A stretch of DNA of 64,000 nucleotides from Psychrosphaera haliotis (GTDB lineage: Bacteria; Pseudomonadota; Gammaproteobacteria; Enterobacterales; Alteromonadaceae). Of this stretch, positions 8,715 to 18,525 are shown one piece after another (the first letter of the stretch is position 1; the number at the start of each line of letters is the position of its first letter). The notes below the pieces were generated by a model. The model did not search any database. It was not told the DNA's origin and saw only the letters and a program-made list of their open reading frames with translations. The stretch covers positions 1,116,001 to 1,180,000 of the forward strand of contig NZ_WOCD01000003.1 in the NCBI RefSeq assembly GCF_009728465.1. Reading direction: 5' to 3'. The translations under genes and the position numbers were made by a program.

Positions 8715-9203
8715 ATGGAAAAATTATTAGGCCTCAAACCCATTGTTCAATGGAGCTATATTGTTGCAACAATTATTGCAACATTAGCCACGTTCTCATT
8801 GGCTTTGGCAACAATGCAGCTCTTCGATACTAGATCGATAGATTACTTTTCAGAGGTACAAAGAGGAATTACTCAGTTTGGAATGACCGGTTATGTATTT
8901 TGGTTAATTCTCGCTGCACCAATCATAGAAGAGTTTCTAACGCGGACAGTTACAGTTCGTATTGGCGAAGTACTATCGGCGCCTGTAATAGTAATAGGAC
9001 TGTTCTCTGCTCTTGGTACAACGTCTATTAAGATGTTTACGTTTGGCTCACCAATAATGCATTTTATTATAGGAATAGTGCTATTTGCTTTGTACATGAA
9101 GCATCGCTCTTTACCTACAAACATCTTTTATTCGAGTTTACTTAATGCATTAGCATTAATAATTCTATTCACTTTTAGTCAAATACCTAGCCCTGCAGTG
9201 TAG
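8715..9203 (+). CDS. CPBP-like intramembrane protein (degenerate motif 3)
   Basis: 162-residue membrane protein with about four hydrophobic segments. It carries the CPBP (Abi/CAAX protease-like) motif 1 EEFLTR at residues 72-77 and a motif 2-like His116. At the place of motif 3 (His-x3-Asn) it has Ser140...Asn144, so one metal ligand seems lost. CPBP proteins are common in bacteriocin loci as immunity or maturation proteins; immunity is a reasonable guess here. It is immediately upstream of the peptide gene. AAAGGA precedes the ATG. Confidence 0.7.
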   Translation: MEKLLGLKPIVQWSYIVATIIATLATFSLALATMQLFDTRSIDYFSEVQRGITQFGMTGYVFWLILAAPIIEEFLTRTVTVRIGEVLSAPVIVIGLFSALGTTSIKMFTFGSPIMHFIIGIVLFALYMKHRSLPTNIFYSSLLNALALIILFTFSQIPSPAV

Positions 9204-9218
9204 TGCAGGTATAACAAT

Positions 9219-9255
9219 GGCAGCTTGTTTTGACTTGAACGGAACGGCAAGTTGC
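9219..9255 (+). promoter_or_regulatory. RNA hairpin 2 with conserved loop
   Basis: Stem GCAGCTTG/CAAGTTGC (8 pairs, one G-U) around a 20-base loop containing the same GACTTGAACGGAAC as hairpin 1. It lies in the leader of the peptide gene. The stem bases differ from those of hairpin 1 but still pair, which supports a conserved RNA structure. Confidence 0.65.
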
Positions 9256-9289
9256 TTTTAACCTCGCCAATAATGGCAAACTTAACTAC

Positions 9290-9301
9290 CGACATATGTC
9301 G
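9290..9301. promoter_or_regulatory. Palindrome upstream of the peptide gene
   Basis: CGACATATGTCG is a perfect 12-bp palindrome directly before the ribosome-binding site (AAGGAA) of the double-glycine peptide. It could be an operator or a small hairpin that controls access to the start. Confidence 0.4.
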
Positions 9302-9315
9302 ATAAGGAAATAAAA

Positions 9316-9486
9316 ATGAAAACATTATCAAACAAAGAAGTATCTCAAGTAACGGGTGGAATTTGGGTAGGCGCAATCGTGCTTTTATATGAAGAGCTTT
9401 TTACTGCTGCGATTAAAGAAATGTTTGAAGGTGGGATGCAAGCTTTAGGTGAATTAGAAAATCGTGGTCCAGGTACTCGCCCTTAA
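9316..9486 (+). CDS. Double-glycine leader peptide, bacteriocin/microcin-like
   Basis: Short gene of 56 codons read directly from the sequence. The N-terminus MKTLSNKEVSQVTGG is a textbook double-glycine leader (hydrophobic positions at L4, V9 and V12, and GG at 14-15). Cleavage after Gly15 by the C39 exporter at 4669 would release a 41-residue core starting IWVGAIVLLYEELF and ending in GPGTRP. The core has no Cys, is rather acidic and has two GG/AxxxG-like stretches. Ribosome-binding site AAGGAA is well spaced. A strong terminator follows. The toxin activity is inferred from leader and context, not shown. Confidence 0.85.
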   Translation: MKTLSNKEVSQVTGGIWVGAIVLLYEELFTAAIKEMFEGGMQALGELENRGPGTRP

Positions 9487-9513
9487 TATTTAACCCTAGT
9501 CGTTAAGTAACTT

Positions 9514-9555
9514 AAAACAAGCAGAATTTTGCGGTTGCTTGTTTGTTCTTTTACT
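9514..9555 (+). terminator. Terminator of the peptide locus
   Basis: Stem AAACAAGCA/TGCTTGTTT (9 bp) with a 12-base loop followed by a T-rich tract. Positioned 28 bases after the peptide stop. Confidence 0.75.
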
Positions 9556-9656
9556 TTTTTACTTTTTACTTTTTTACTTTTTTACTTTTTTACTTTTTTA
9601 CTTTTTTACTTTTTTACTTTTTTACTTTTTTACTTTTTTACTTTTTTACTTTTTTA
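9549..9656. repeat. Octamer tandem repeat (ACTTTTTT)n
   Basis: About 13 copies of ACTTTTTT, one of them a base short. The repeat reaches into the stop codon of the minus-strand gene that ends at 9654. Confidence 0.9.
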
Positions 9657-9965
9657 CAAAAGCTTAGCTATCGCCTCATAAATTTCAGCAGCTCTTGCTG
9701 GCGATAAATTACCTCTAATATCCCCTTTCCCTAACGTGCTTGTGACTCGTATTTGCTCTTTGGCTATATGGACGGGCGGTTGTGCTGCGGCGGTTTGTTG
9801 GCCAGCAGAAATGCTTTGTTGATTGTCTAAGTTGGCGGCGGTTGGTATTTGTGTGGCACGATCTATTACATTGGCGGAATCAGTGCGTCCGACATTGTTT
9901 GACCTTTGAACGCGGGTTTGTTCTATGCCCGCTGTGACGGGTGTGGTTAACCCGAACTCTGCCAT
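9654..9965 (-). CDS. Hypothetical 103-residue protein
   Basis: Soluble, Ala/Gln/Thr-rich protein without signal peptide or membrane segment. No family recognised. The C-terminus (ARAAEIYEAIAKLL) looks helical, and the N-terminal and middle parts look disordered. The TAA stop lies at the very edge of the octamer repeat, so the repeat may have grown into the gene end. It is downstream of accC on the same strand but separated from it by the accBC terminator, so it is probably an independent gene. Confidence 0.6.
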   Translation of the reverse strand: MAEFGLTTPVTAGIEQTRVQRSNNVGRTDSANVIDRATQIPTAANLDNQQSISAGQQTAAAQPPVHIAKEQIRVTSTLGKGDIRGNLSPARAAEIYEAIAKLL

Positions 9966-10027
9966 TTATACATCTCCAACTTTCGCTAGTGATGATTTAA
10001 TTATAGTTAAAAATTAATTAAAGAAAT

Positions 10028-10050
10028 AAAAAAACCGAGCAAATGCCCGG
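10028..10050 (-). terminator. Terminator of the accBC operon
   Basis: On the minus strand the stem CCGGGC/GCTCGG (one G-U pair) with loop ATTT is followed by seven T. It lies about 75 bases beyond the accC stop. Confidence 0.75.
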
Positions 10051-10124
10051 CTTTTACAAGTGATTTTTTTAGACTTTGTGTTTTAAAACTGACTTTTTAA
10101 AACAACTACAATCAGTTACAAGCC

Positions 10125-11468
10125 TTAGCTCATCCCTAATTTCTTTTCTAAATAGTGGATATTAGTTCCACCATTTTGGAAGTGCTCATCAGCCATGATG
10201 TCTTGCTGCAGAGGTACGTTTGTTTTAATACCGTCAATTAGCAATTCATTAAGTGCATGCTCCATGCGTTTGATAGCAATACCGCGGTTTTCACCGTAAG
10301 TAATTAGCTTACCAATCATTGAGTCATAGTTTGGTGGCACTTTATAATTTGTATAAATGTGAGAGTCCCAACGAACGCCTAAACCGCCTGGTGAATGGAA
10401 TCGTTTGATTTCACCTGCACAAGGAATAAAGGTTTCAGGATCTTCTGCATTAATACGACATTCAATGGCATGCCCACGAATTTGAATATCATCTTGCGTA
10501 AATGACAATGGTTGACCTGCAGCAATGCGTAATTGCTCTTTAATTAAGTCTACGCCCGTTACCATTTCTGTTACTGGATGCTCTACCTGAATACGAGTAT
10601 TCATTTCGATAAAGTAGAATTCACCGTTTTCATACAAGAACTCAAACGTACCGGCGCCGCGATAACCAATTTCAATACAAGCTCTAACACAGCGACCACC
10701 AATAAACTTACGAAGTTCAGGTGTAATACCTGGTGCTGGCGCTTCTTCAACAACTTTTTGGTGACGACGCTGCATTGAACAGTCACGCTCACCTAAATGG
10801 ATTGCATTACCTTGACCATCAGCCAAAACTTGTACTTCAATGTGACGTGGATTTTCTAGGAATTTTTCCATGTAAACAACGTCATTGTTAAAGGCTGCAC
10901 CCGCTTCCGCTTTAGTCATCTTAATAGATTCAACTAAATCTTCTTCTTTGCGAACCACACGCATACCACGACCGCCGCCGCCGCCTGCTGCTTTAACAAT
11001 TAATGGGTAACCAATTCTGCGTGCAATGGCTCTGTTGGTATCGGCATCGTCGCCTAATTCACCGTCAGAACCAGGTACACAAGGCACGCCTGCTTTTTTC
11101 ATTGCTTCAATGGCAGAGACTTTATCGCCCATTAGACGAATGGTATCGCCCGTTGGCCCAATGAAGATCAAACCACTTTGCTCAACTTGGTCAGCAAAGT
11201 CAGCGTTTTCTGCTAAAAAGCCATAACCAGGGTGAATAGCCACGGCATCTGTTACTTCAGCCGCGGCAATAATTCTAGGAATATTAAGGTAACTATCCAT
11301 CGCAGATGGCTTACCAATACAAATGGTTTCGTCTGCAAGAAGAACGTGCTTTAAGTTTCTGTCCGCAGTTGAGTGTACCGCAACGGTTTTGATGCCTAAT
11401 TCTTTACAGGCACGCAAAATACGCAGGGCAATCTCACCGCGATTCGCGATGACAACTTTATCAATCAT
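10125..11468 (-). CDS. accC: Biotin carboxylase subunit of acetyl-CoA carboxylase
   Basis: ATP-dependent carboxylation of biotin on AccB, the first half-reaction of fatty-acid synthesis. The 447 residues match the family. The N-terminal domain starts [20 protein letters not shown]. The ATP-grasp glycine loop is [14 protein letters not shown], with EVQVLADG and the catalytic region [16 protein letters not shown] further on. It follows accB by 12 bases, so the two are co-transcribed in the usual accB-accC order. Confidence 0.97.
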   Translation of the reverse strand: MIDKVVIANRGEIALRILRACKELGIKTVAVHSTADRNLKHVLLADETICIGKPSAMDSYLNIPRIIAAAEVTDAVAIHPGYGFLAENADFADQVEQSGLIFIGPTGDTIRLMGDKVSAIEAMKKAGVPCVPGSDGELGDDADTNRAIARRIGYPLIVKAAGGGGGRGMRVVRKEEDLVESIKMTKAEAGAAFNNDVVYMEKFLENPRHIEVQVLADGQGNAIHLGERDCSMQRRHQKVVEEAPAPGITPELRKFIGGRCVRACIEIGYRGAGTFEFLYENGEFYFIEMNTRIQVEHPVTEMVTGVDLIKEQLRIAAGQPLSFTQDDIQIRGHAIECRINAEDPETFIPCAGEIKRFHSPGGLGVRWDSHIYTNYKVPPNYDSMIGKLITYGENRGIAIKRMEHALNELLIDGIKTNVPLQQDIMADEHFQNGGTNIHYLEKKLGMS

Positions 11469-11480
11469 GATCAGCCCTTA

Positions 11481-11936
11481 TTATTCAATGATGAATAGTG
11501 GTTGTTCAAATTCTACTGGGTCTTCGTTATCAACAAGGATTGCTTTAACAACACCCGCTTTGTCTGATTCAATTTGGTTCATCATTTTCATTGCTTCAAT
11601 AATACAAAGTGTATCGCCAACTTGAACTGACTGGCCTACTTCAACAAATGAAGGAGAAGAAGGTGATGATGCACGGTAGAAAGTACCAACCATTGGAGAA
11701 ACAACCTGATGACCTGATGCAACTGGAGCTGCTTCAGGTGCGGCCGCTGCCGCCGGAGCTGCTGCTGGTGCTGCCTGAGGAGCTTGTGCTGTCGCAGGAG
11801 CATAATGCATTGGCGCTGCTACTTGCACAGGTGTGCCAGAGATACGGATTGACTCATCACCTTGAGTGATTTCAATTTCGCCAACGCCAGACTCTTTCAC
11901 CATGTCGATCAGTGTTCTTATTTTACGAATGTCCAT
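11481..11936 (-). CDS. accB: Biotin carboxyl carrier protein of acetyl-CoA carboxylase
   Basis: Carries the biotin that shuttles carboxylate from AccC to the transferase. The N-terminal helix [20 protein letters not shown] is typical, followed by an Ala/Pro-rich linker (about residues 38-75) and a C-terminal biotinyl domain with EAMKMMN, whose first Met-flanked Lys is the biotinylated residue. 151 residues is normal. First gene of the accBC unit; aroQ lies 25 bases upstream on the same strand, so all three may be one transcript. Confidence 0.97.
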   Translation of the reverse strand: MDIRKIRTLIDMVKESGVGEIEITQGDESIRISGTPVQVAAPMHYAPATAQAPQAAPAAAPAAAAAPEAAPVASGHQVVSPMVGTFYRASSPSSPSFVEVGQSVQVGDTLCIIEAMKMMNQIESDKAGVVKAILVDNEDPVEFEQPLFIIE

Positions 11937-11961
11937 TTTTTCACCTATTAATCTTTAAAAT

Positions 11962-12436
11962 TTATTTATTATTAGTAATCGTATTAACCGCTTGGTTAAG
12001 CGCGTATTGGTATCCCTGCGGACCTAAGCCGCAAATCACACCAACCGCTATATCTGATAAGTAGGAATGTTGTCTAAAAGGCTCTCGTGCATGTACGTTA
12101 GACAGGTGAACTTCGATAAATGGAATATTCACTGCCAATAGCGCATCTCTGATGGCAACACTGGTATGCGTGAAAGCGGCGGGATTAATAATGATAAAAT
12201 CAATTTTTCCCTGCGCTTGCTGAATTGCATCTACCAATACACCTTCGTGATTTGACTGTACATGCGAAATGGCAACCAGTTTCTTTTGACGCTTCATGCG
12301 TTAGTGACGCAACAATGTCGTTTAACGTGGCATTGCCGTAAATGTTTGTTTCTCTGCTACCTAACATATTTAAGTTAGGGCCATTGATCACTAAAACTGT
12401 TCCAATTGTTGACATCTTGTCGCCTTCTATACTCAT
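11962..12436 (-). pseudogene. aroQ: Type II 3-dehydroquinate dehydratase, split by a one-base frameshift
   Basis: Shikimate-pathway enzyme (3-dehydroquinate to 3-dehydroshikimate). The N-terminal part has [16 protein letters not shown]; the C-terminal part, in the next frame, has [19 protein letters not shown] and [19 protein letters not shown], including the usual His residues. Removing one base from the run at 12284-12287 joins them as [15 protein letters not shown], which aligns with the family without a gap. The enzyme is a core biosynthetic function, so an assembly indel is more likely than loss. The start could be 12436 or the internal ATG at 12413-12415, which has GAAGG before it and fits family length better. 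It precedes accB, as in many gammaproteobacteria. Confidence 0.9.
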
Positions 12437-12514
12437 TTCTACCTCTTCTCGAGATCTGACTAACTTTTATGGTGAAAACCATATAAAACTACAGTTCCGG
12501 AAGAATTAAAAGCC

Positions 12515-12545
12515 ATTATAGAGAAATAAACACAATTAACAGCAA
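12515..12545 (-). promoter_or_regulatory. Candidate sigma-70 promoter for aroQ-accBC
   Basis: On the minus strand a perfect TATAAT (complement of 12515-12520) lies about 80 bases before the aroQ start. A poor -35 (CTGTTA) is 17 bases upstream. The -10 is convincing; the -35 is not. The remainder of the 12437-12778 gap holds only this and the dsbD terminator. Confidence 0.45.
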
Positions 12546-12693
12546 AATACTGGTCTAATGACCGACGTTAGCTGAGCTGACGGGCTTGCAGGCCTTTGTT
12601 TGAAGCGTTTTGCAAAGCAAGTTGGAAGAATTCAAGTAACGAATTAGACGTCTATTAACCAAAATAGTTCTATTTGGAGTGCCCTGTGGGCAG

Positions 12694-12729
12694 AAAAAAG
12701 CCCCACTTTTATCAATAAAAGCAGGGCTT
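12694..12729 (-). terminator. Terminator after dsbD
   Basis: Minus-strand hairpin with stems AAGCCC/GGGCTT and CTTTTAT/ATAAAAG separated by a small internal loop, followed by six T. It lies 50 bases past the dsbD stop. Confidence 0.75.
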
Positions 12730-12778
12730 CATGGTTTTAGACAAACTCATTTATATTGAGTTTTATTTAGCGAACCAG

Positions 12779-14653
12779 CTAAATGCTTTTTAAGTGCGCC
12801 AAAAATGTGGTTGCATTCATATAGCCAGTGACGCGTTGAGTTGTTAACTCTCCACCACTAGTATTAAAAAACAGAATAGTTGGCAAACCTAAGATATCGT
12901 ATTCAGTAAGCACTTCTATATCTGCATCGTTGTTGGCCGTCATGTCGATTTGTAAAAGAACAAAGTCAGCCATTTTGTCTTGCACGCTTTTATCTGAAAA
13001 TGTAAACGCTTCAAACTCTTTACATGCCACACACCAGTCAGCGTAAAGGTCTAACATCACAGGCTTGCCAGCTACATTTGCTTGAGCAATTTGCTGTTTT
13101 ATTTCGCTCATGTTCGACACTTTTATAAACTCAACTTCATGTGACTCTGCTGATGCTGATGCCACTGGAGTCGGTAATATTGGTTTAATGATTAACACAA
13201 AGCCCAATAAGAAGCTAAATAACGAGACTACCCAAAAGCTGCTTTTTGCCGTGTTAGACGCTTGACCTAAATACTGGCTATGGAAATAGCCGGCTATTAC
13301 GATTAGCAAAATACCCGCAAGTAATAGTACCCACTCTAAATCAACAAATCGTTCTAATAGAATGAGAGGAATAGCTAATAAAATAAAGCCAAACAGATTC
13401 TTAACTACATTCATCCAGTTACCCGCTTTAGGAAGTAACTTACCACCTGATGCGCCTATTAGTAACAAAGGTAAGCCCATGCCTAAACTAAGCACGTACA
13501 AGGTGACAAAACCAATGAGCAAATCGCCCGTTTGCGCAACGTATAGCAATGCGCCTGTTAACGGAGCCGTGGTACAAGGCGAAGCAATAAGACCACTTAA
13601 TAAGCCCATTACAAATACGCCCACTAAATTGCCTGATTTTTGATTGTTACTCACTTGAGTTAATTTGTTGGTCCAAGACTGAGGTAACTGAAGGTTATAC
13701 CAGCCGAACATCGCCCCAGCGAGCAATACAAAAATGACAGACACGGTAATTAAAACAGCAGGATGTTGCAGAGCAGCTTGGAACTGCACGCCCATGCTAG
13801 CAACAACTAATCCCAATAGTGAATACGTGATTGCCATACCTTGCACATAAATGAACGCAAGCCATAAACCTTTTTTAACGGTCATATTACTTTGCCCAGC
13901 AATGATGCTGGATAAAATTGGGAACATTGGGAAAACACAAGGCGTGAAGGCCAAACCTACACCCAAACCGAAGAAAATAAGTAACGTCCATAACAAACTC
14001 TCATTCGCTAATGAGTCTGCTAGTGAGTTTTGTTGAGAAGTATTTGCTATTGAAACTGAACCGTTTGTTGATAAACCAGGTGCTGAAACCGAGTCTGATG
14101 TTTCCGTGCCATTGTTCGAGTTATTAGTGCTGTTATTGCCAGTGCTGCTAGCTGCTTTTAATGCGGCAATCTCGTCAGCAGAAATCGCAGTTAAAGGAAT
14201 ACGTTTAACGGTTGGGTTGTAACAAAAGCCTGCTTCAGCACAACCTTGATATCTTATATTCAAATAGCCGTTTTCAGCTATTTCGCTGAAGCTAACGTCT
14301 ATTTTTGATTGAAAGAAGTAAACATCCACCACCCCAAAAAACTCATCTTCAATTTGAGTACCGTCTTGCTTAACTGTTTCGGCAATTGTGCTGTTGTCTG
14401 CTTGGAACTGAAACTTGTCTTTATATAAATAGTAACCGTCTGCTATGGTCCAGTTTAAAACAACCTTGTTATCAACCTGTTTAAAGTCGAACATAAAGGC
14501 TTCATCTACTGGTAAGTATTCCGTTTGTTGGCCAAACAAGCCTTTTAGTGGATCCGCCGTAATTGCAGCGTGACTAACGCTGGTAAATAAAGACAAACTG
14601 GCGAGGGTAAAAGCAAAAATCCAATTTGTAATGGTACTACGTGTGTTAAGCAT
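12779..14653 (-). CDS. dsbD: Thiol:disulfide interchange protein DsbD
   Basis: Inner-membrane reductant carrier that passes electrons from cytosolic thioredoxin to periplasmic DsbC-type proteins. 624 residues. A signal peptide at about 1-29 precedes the alpha domain with GCAEAGFCYNP (two Cys). Eight hydrophobic segments follow, with the paired membrane cysteines TPCVFPMFP and SPCTTAPLTG. The C-terminal thioredoxin-like gamma domain has WCVACKEFEAF. All six expected cysteines are seen. The ATG abuts the stop of cutA, a common pairing, so cutA-dsbD is an operon. Confidence 0.96.
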   Translation of the reverse strand: MLNTRSTITNWIFAFTLASLSLFTSVSHAAITADPLKGLFGQQTEYLPVDEAFMFDFKQVDNKVVLNWTIADGYYLYKDKFQFQADNSTIAETVKQDGTQIEDEFFGVVDVYFFQSKIDVSFSEIAENGYLNIRYQGCAEAGFCYNPTVKRIPLTAISADEIAALKAASSTGNNSTNNSNNGTETSDSVSAPGLSTNGSVSIANTSQQNSLADSLANESLLWTLLIFFGLGVGLAFTPCVFPMFPILSSIIAGQSNMTVKKGLWLAFIYVQGMAITYSLLGLVVASMGVQFQAALQHPAVLITVSVIFVLLAGAMFGWYNLQLPQSWTNKLTQVSNNQKSGNLVGVFVMGLLSGLIASPCTTAPLTGALLYVAQTGDLLIGFVTLYVLSLGMGLPLLLIGASGGKLLPKAGNWMNVVKNLFGFILLAIPLILLERFVDLEWVLLLAGILLIVIAGYFHSQYLGQASNTAKSSFWVVSLFSFLLGFVLIIKPILPTPVASASAESHEVEFIKVSNMSEIKQQIAQANVAGKPVMLDLYADWCVACKEFEAFTFSDKSVQDKMADFVLLQIDMTANNDADIEVLTEYDILGLPTILFFNTSGGELTTQRVTGYMNATTFLAHLKSI

Positions 14654-14980
14654 TTATTTGTTACCTTGTGATGTCATTTCTTGTACCCAATTTAAATAGT
14701 CACGATTGCCGTGATTTACATCAATAACCAGAAACTCAGGTACTTCGTATGGATGATGTTCGTTTACATAAGACTCGATTGCCGCGATATTTCTTTCACT
14801 TGTTTTTAAAAACATTTGAACTTCTATATTTTGTTCTAGTTTTCCTTCCCATTTATAAAGGGAAACCACTGATGGAATTAAATTGACGCACGCCACCAAA
14901 TCTTTATCGAGTAAGCCCTCAGCTAAAGAATGAGCGGTGGGTAAATCCGGACTAGTGACTAAAATTAATTTAACGGTCAT
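14654..14980 (-). CDS. cutA: Divalent-cation tolerance protein CutA
   Basis: Small trimeric cytosolic protein of 108 residues. The family pattern is seen in VACVNLIPSVVSLYKWEGKLEQ, LKTSERN, HPYEVPEFLVIDVNHGN and the terminal YLNWV. Linked in older work to copper tolerance, but its biochemical role is not settled. Located directly before dsbD with no gap. A typical fxsA-cutA-dsbD neighbourhood. Confidence 0.95.
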   Translation of the reverse strand: MTVKLILVTSPDLPTAHSLAEGLLDKDLVACVNLIPSVVSLYKWEGKLEQNIEVQMFLKTSERNIAAIESYVNEHHPYEVPEFLVIDVNHGNRDYLNWVQEMTSQGNK

Positions 14981-15122
14981 TTTATTATCTCGTTCAATGT
15001 ATTACGTAAACCTTAAGAAAAAATTAACAAATGGTTACATACTATTGTTCAACTTTACTTGAATACCGTCGTATTGTCCCATACTTAACTAGAGTTAATA
15101 TTGAATTTTTATTAGGAAAAAT

Positions 15123-15677
15123 ATGCCACTGTTTTTTATTTTTATCATCATTCCATTAATTGAATTAATGATCCTTCTAGAAGTAGGTAGCATTATTGGT
15201 AGTGGCTGGACGTTCATCATTATTATAGCCACCGCTATTTTAGGCACTAAGTTAGTTAAGCAACAAGGTGTGCAAACGTGGACTAAGATACAGCAAGAGT
15301 TGGCAACTGGTTCACTTCCTGCCCAAGCAATGTTTGACGGCATATGTATTTTAGTTTCGGGTGTATTATTGATAACACCTGGTTTTATGACTGATATTTT
15401 TGGTTTGCTTCTGCTTACACCACCATTTAGAAAAGCCGTTTATTTGCAAGTAGGCCATAGAGTGCAAGTGCGCGGCGCCGGTTTTAATGCATCAGGGTTT
15501 GGTCAAGGTGGAGGTGGGTTCTCAAACCAGTCAACAGGAAGGACTTTTGAGAATGAAATGGATCAAAACACTCATCAAGATACGGGTGATTCAAGTTCAA
15601 ATAGCCAGCAGGGTTATATTGATGAAAACCCTCAACAGCCAACAACTATTGATGGCGAATACAAGAGAAAGGAATAA
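15123..15677 (+). CDS. fxsA: FxsA family membrane protein
   Basis: Inner-membrane protein named for suppression of F exclusion of phage T7. 184 residues. Hydrophobic segments at about 1-22, 27-45 and 75-100 include LIELMILLEVGSIIG and DGICILVSGVLLITPGF, the conserved FxsA block. The tail after about residue 120 is long, Gly/Gln/Ser-rich and probably disordered, ending DGEYKRKE. As in many gammaproteobacteria it lies upstream of groES; here a small regulator gene intervenes. The ATG follows AGGAAAAAT. Confidence 0.93.
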   Translation: MPLFFIFIIIPLIELMILLEVGSIIGSGWTFIIIIATAILGTKLVKQQGVQTWTKIQQELATGSLPAQAMFDGICILVSGVLLITPGFMTDIFGLLLLTPPFRKAVYLQVGHRVQVRGAGFNASGFGQGGGGFSNQSTGRTFENEMDQNTHQDTGDSSSNSQQGYIDENPQQPTTIDGEYKRKE

Positions 15678-15708
15678 ACGCCAGCAAAACCTTGTCTGAG
15701 TCGTTAAG

Positions 15709-15736
15709 AAAAAAGGGCCTAAAAAGGCCCTTTTTG
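15709..15736 (+). terminator. Terminator after fxsA
   Basis: Stem AAAGGGCCT/AGGCCCTTT with loop AAAA, followed by T5. 30 bases after the fxsA stop. Confidence 0.85.
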
Positions 15737-15862
15737 TTGCATCTAGCCAAAGTTCCAACACCCAAACAGAAACAACAAATCCACCTTATTCTACAACTTT
15801 CATGAAGGCAAACATTTTTATCCCAAAATGGGATATTCGCTACACGCACCTACTGTTCGCCC

Positions 15863-16114
15863 ATGAACAAACTCTGGTGTGAAAAAAACTCACGCTTTCG
15901 AACCTATTTAAAAGAAATTAGAGAAGTCTCAGGTCAAACCCAGACACAACTCGCCAGTAGCTTAGGGAAACCACAAAGTTATGTTTCTAAATACGAAAGC
16001 GGAGAACGAAAGTTAGACTTCTTGGAAACAATTGAAGTTGTTGAAGCCTGTGGCAAGTATGATTTGCAGGAATTAGTTACATTGTTATCTGACAAATCTC
16101 AAAAGCTAAAATAG
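15863..16114 (+). CDS. XRE-type helix-turn-helix regulator
   Basis: 83-residue DNA-binding protein made of one Cro/cI-type HTH: FRTYLKEIREVSGQTQTQLASSLG, then PQSYVSKYESGERKLDF at about residues 30-55. No other domain. It sits between the fxsA terminator and the groESL promoter region, with which it may have no functional link. Target unknown. Close relatives occur as orphan regulators or parts of mobile units; no such unit is visible here. Confidence 0.85.
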   Translation: MNKLWCEKNSRFRTYLKEIREVSGQTQTQLASSLGKPQSYVSKYESGERKLDFLETIEVVEACGKYDLQELVTLLSDKSQKLK

Positions 16115-16215
16115 AAACCTCGCAGCCTTTAAAGCAAAACTAAAAGCGCGTGAACCGTCTGACTTACATAACCCCTATTATTCCCTAATTTTTCGTTATT
16201 TTTTTCAATTTTTCA

Positions 16216-16244
16216 CTTGGGTTTTTTAAACCCACCCTCATATA
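16216..16244 (+). promoter_or_regulatory. Candidate heat-shock (sigma-32) promoter of groESL
   Basis: CTTGGG at 16216-16221, a 13-base spacer, then CCCTCATATA. This resembles the sigma-32 consensus CTTGAA-N13-CCCCATAT with two changes in -35 and one in -10. About 100 bases before groES. A second, weaker candidate is CCCCTATTA near 16170. Confidence 0.45.
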
Positions 16245-16342
16245 TTCGCCAACAACTAATTTTTAGTTTGTTTTAAAGCCTCCCAACCCTAAAACAGGGA
16301 CTTTAAAACCTATTACAACCATAAACTTGGAGATAATGACAA

Positions 16343-16633
16343 ATGAGCATTCGTCCTCTACATGATCGTTTAATCGTTAAACGTAACGAACAAGAAACAA
16401 AATCAGCCGGCGGCATCGTACTAACGGGCTCTGCAGCTGAAAAATCTACTCGCGGTGAAGTTATTGCTGTGGGCAACGGTCGTATTTTAGAAAATGGCGA
16501 CGTTCGTCCGTTAGATGTAAAAGTTGGCGACACGGTTATCTTTAGCGATGGCTACGGCGTAAAAACTGAAAAGCTTGATGGCGAAGAAGTATTAATCATG
16601 TCTGAGTCAGACATCTTGGCAATCGTTGAATAA
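16343..16633 (+). CDS. groES: Co-chaperonin GroES
   Basis: 96-residue lid of the GroEL cage. Complete and typical: [12 protein letters not shown] at the start, the mobile loop [12 protein letters not shown] at about residues 16-27, [10 protein letters not shown] and the terminal SDILAIVE. Fifteen bases separate it from groEL, giving the standard groES-groEL operon. Confidence 0.98.
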   Translation: MSIRPLHDRLIVKRNEQETKSAGGIVLTGSAAEKSTRGEVIAVGNGRILENGDVRPLDVKVGDTVIFSDGYGVKTEKLDGEEVLIMSESDILAIVE

Positions 16634-16636
16634 TAG

Positions 16637-18301
<1,665 letters not shown>

Positions 18302-18341
18302 AGCAATCTACACCGTTTCATAGAAACTCACTAAGTTTCAG

Positions 18342-18376
18342 GAAGCCCGCAAAGCTATGTTTTGCGGGCTTTTTTG
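18342..18376 (+). terminator. groEL terminator (element-derived copy)
   Basis: Stem AGCCCGCAAA/TTTGCGGGCT with a short loop followed by T6. A diverged homologue (34741-34777) follows the attR core. Confidence 0.85.
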
Positions 18377-18429
18377 TTGACATTTAGTAACATTACGTTT
18401 CAAAATAGCTCTCAAAGTTTAATATATTT

Positions 18430-18511
18430 CTGGGTATAAAGTGGGGGTTCAAAAGTTTTCACTCTATAAAATTTGTGGAATATTCTTAAAGATCCCCCAC
18501 TTTATACCCAG
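18430..18511. promoter_or_regulatory. Perfect 18-bp inverted repeat upstream of the integrase
   Basis: CTGGGTATAAAGTGGGGG at 18430-18447 and its exact reverse complement at 18494-18511, 46 bases apart. A related copy (20 bases at 34625-34644) occurs near the other end of the element. Likely arm-type binding sites for the integrase or its excision factor; it could also fold as an RNA hairpin before the integrase start. Confidence 0.6.
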
Positions 18512-18525
18512 ATGTGAGGTTTAGT

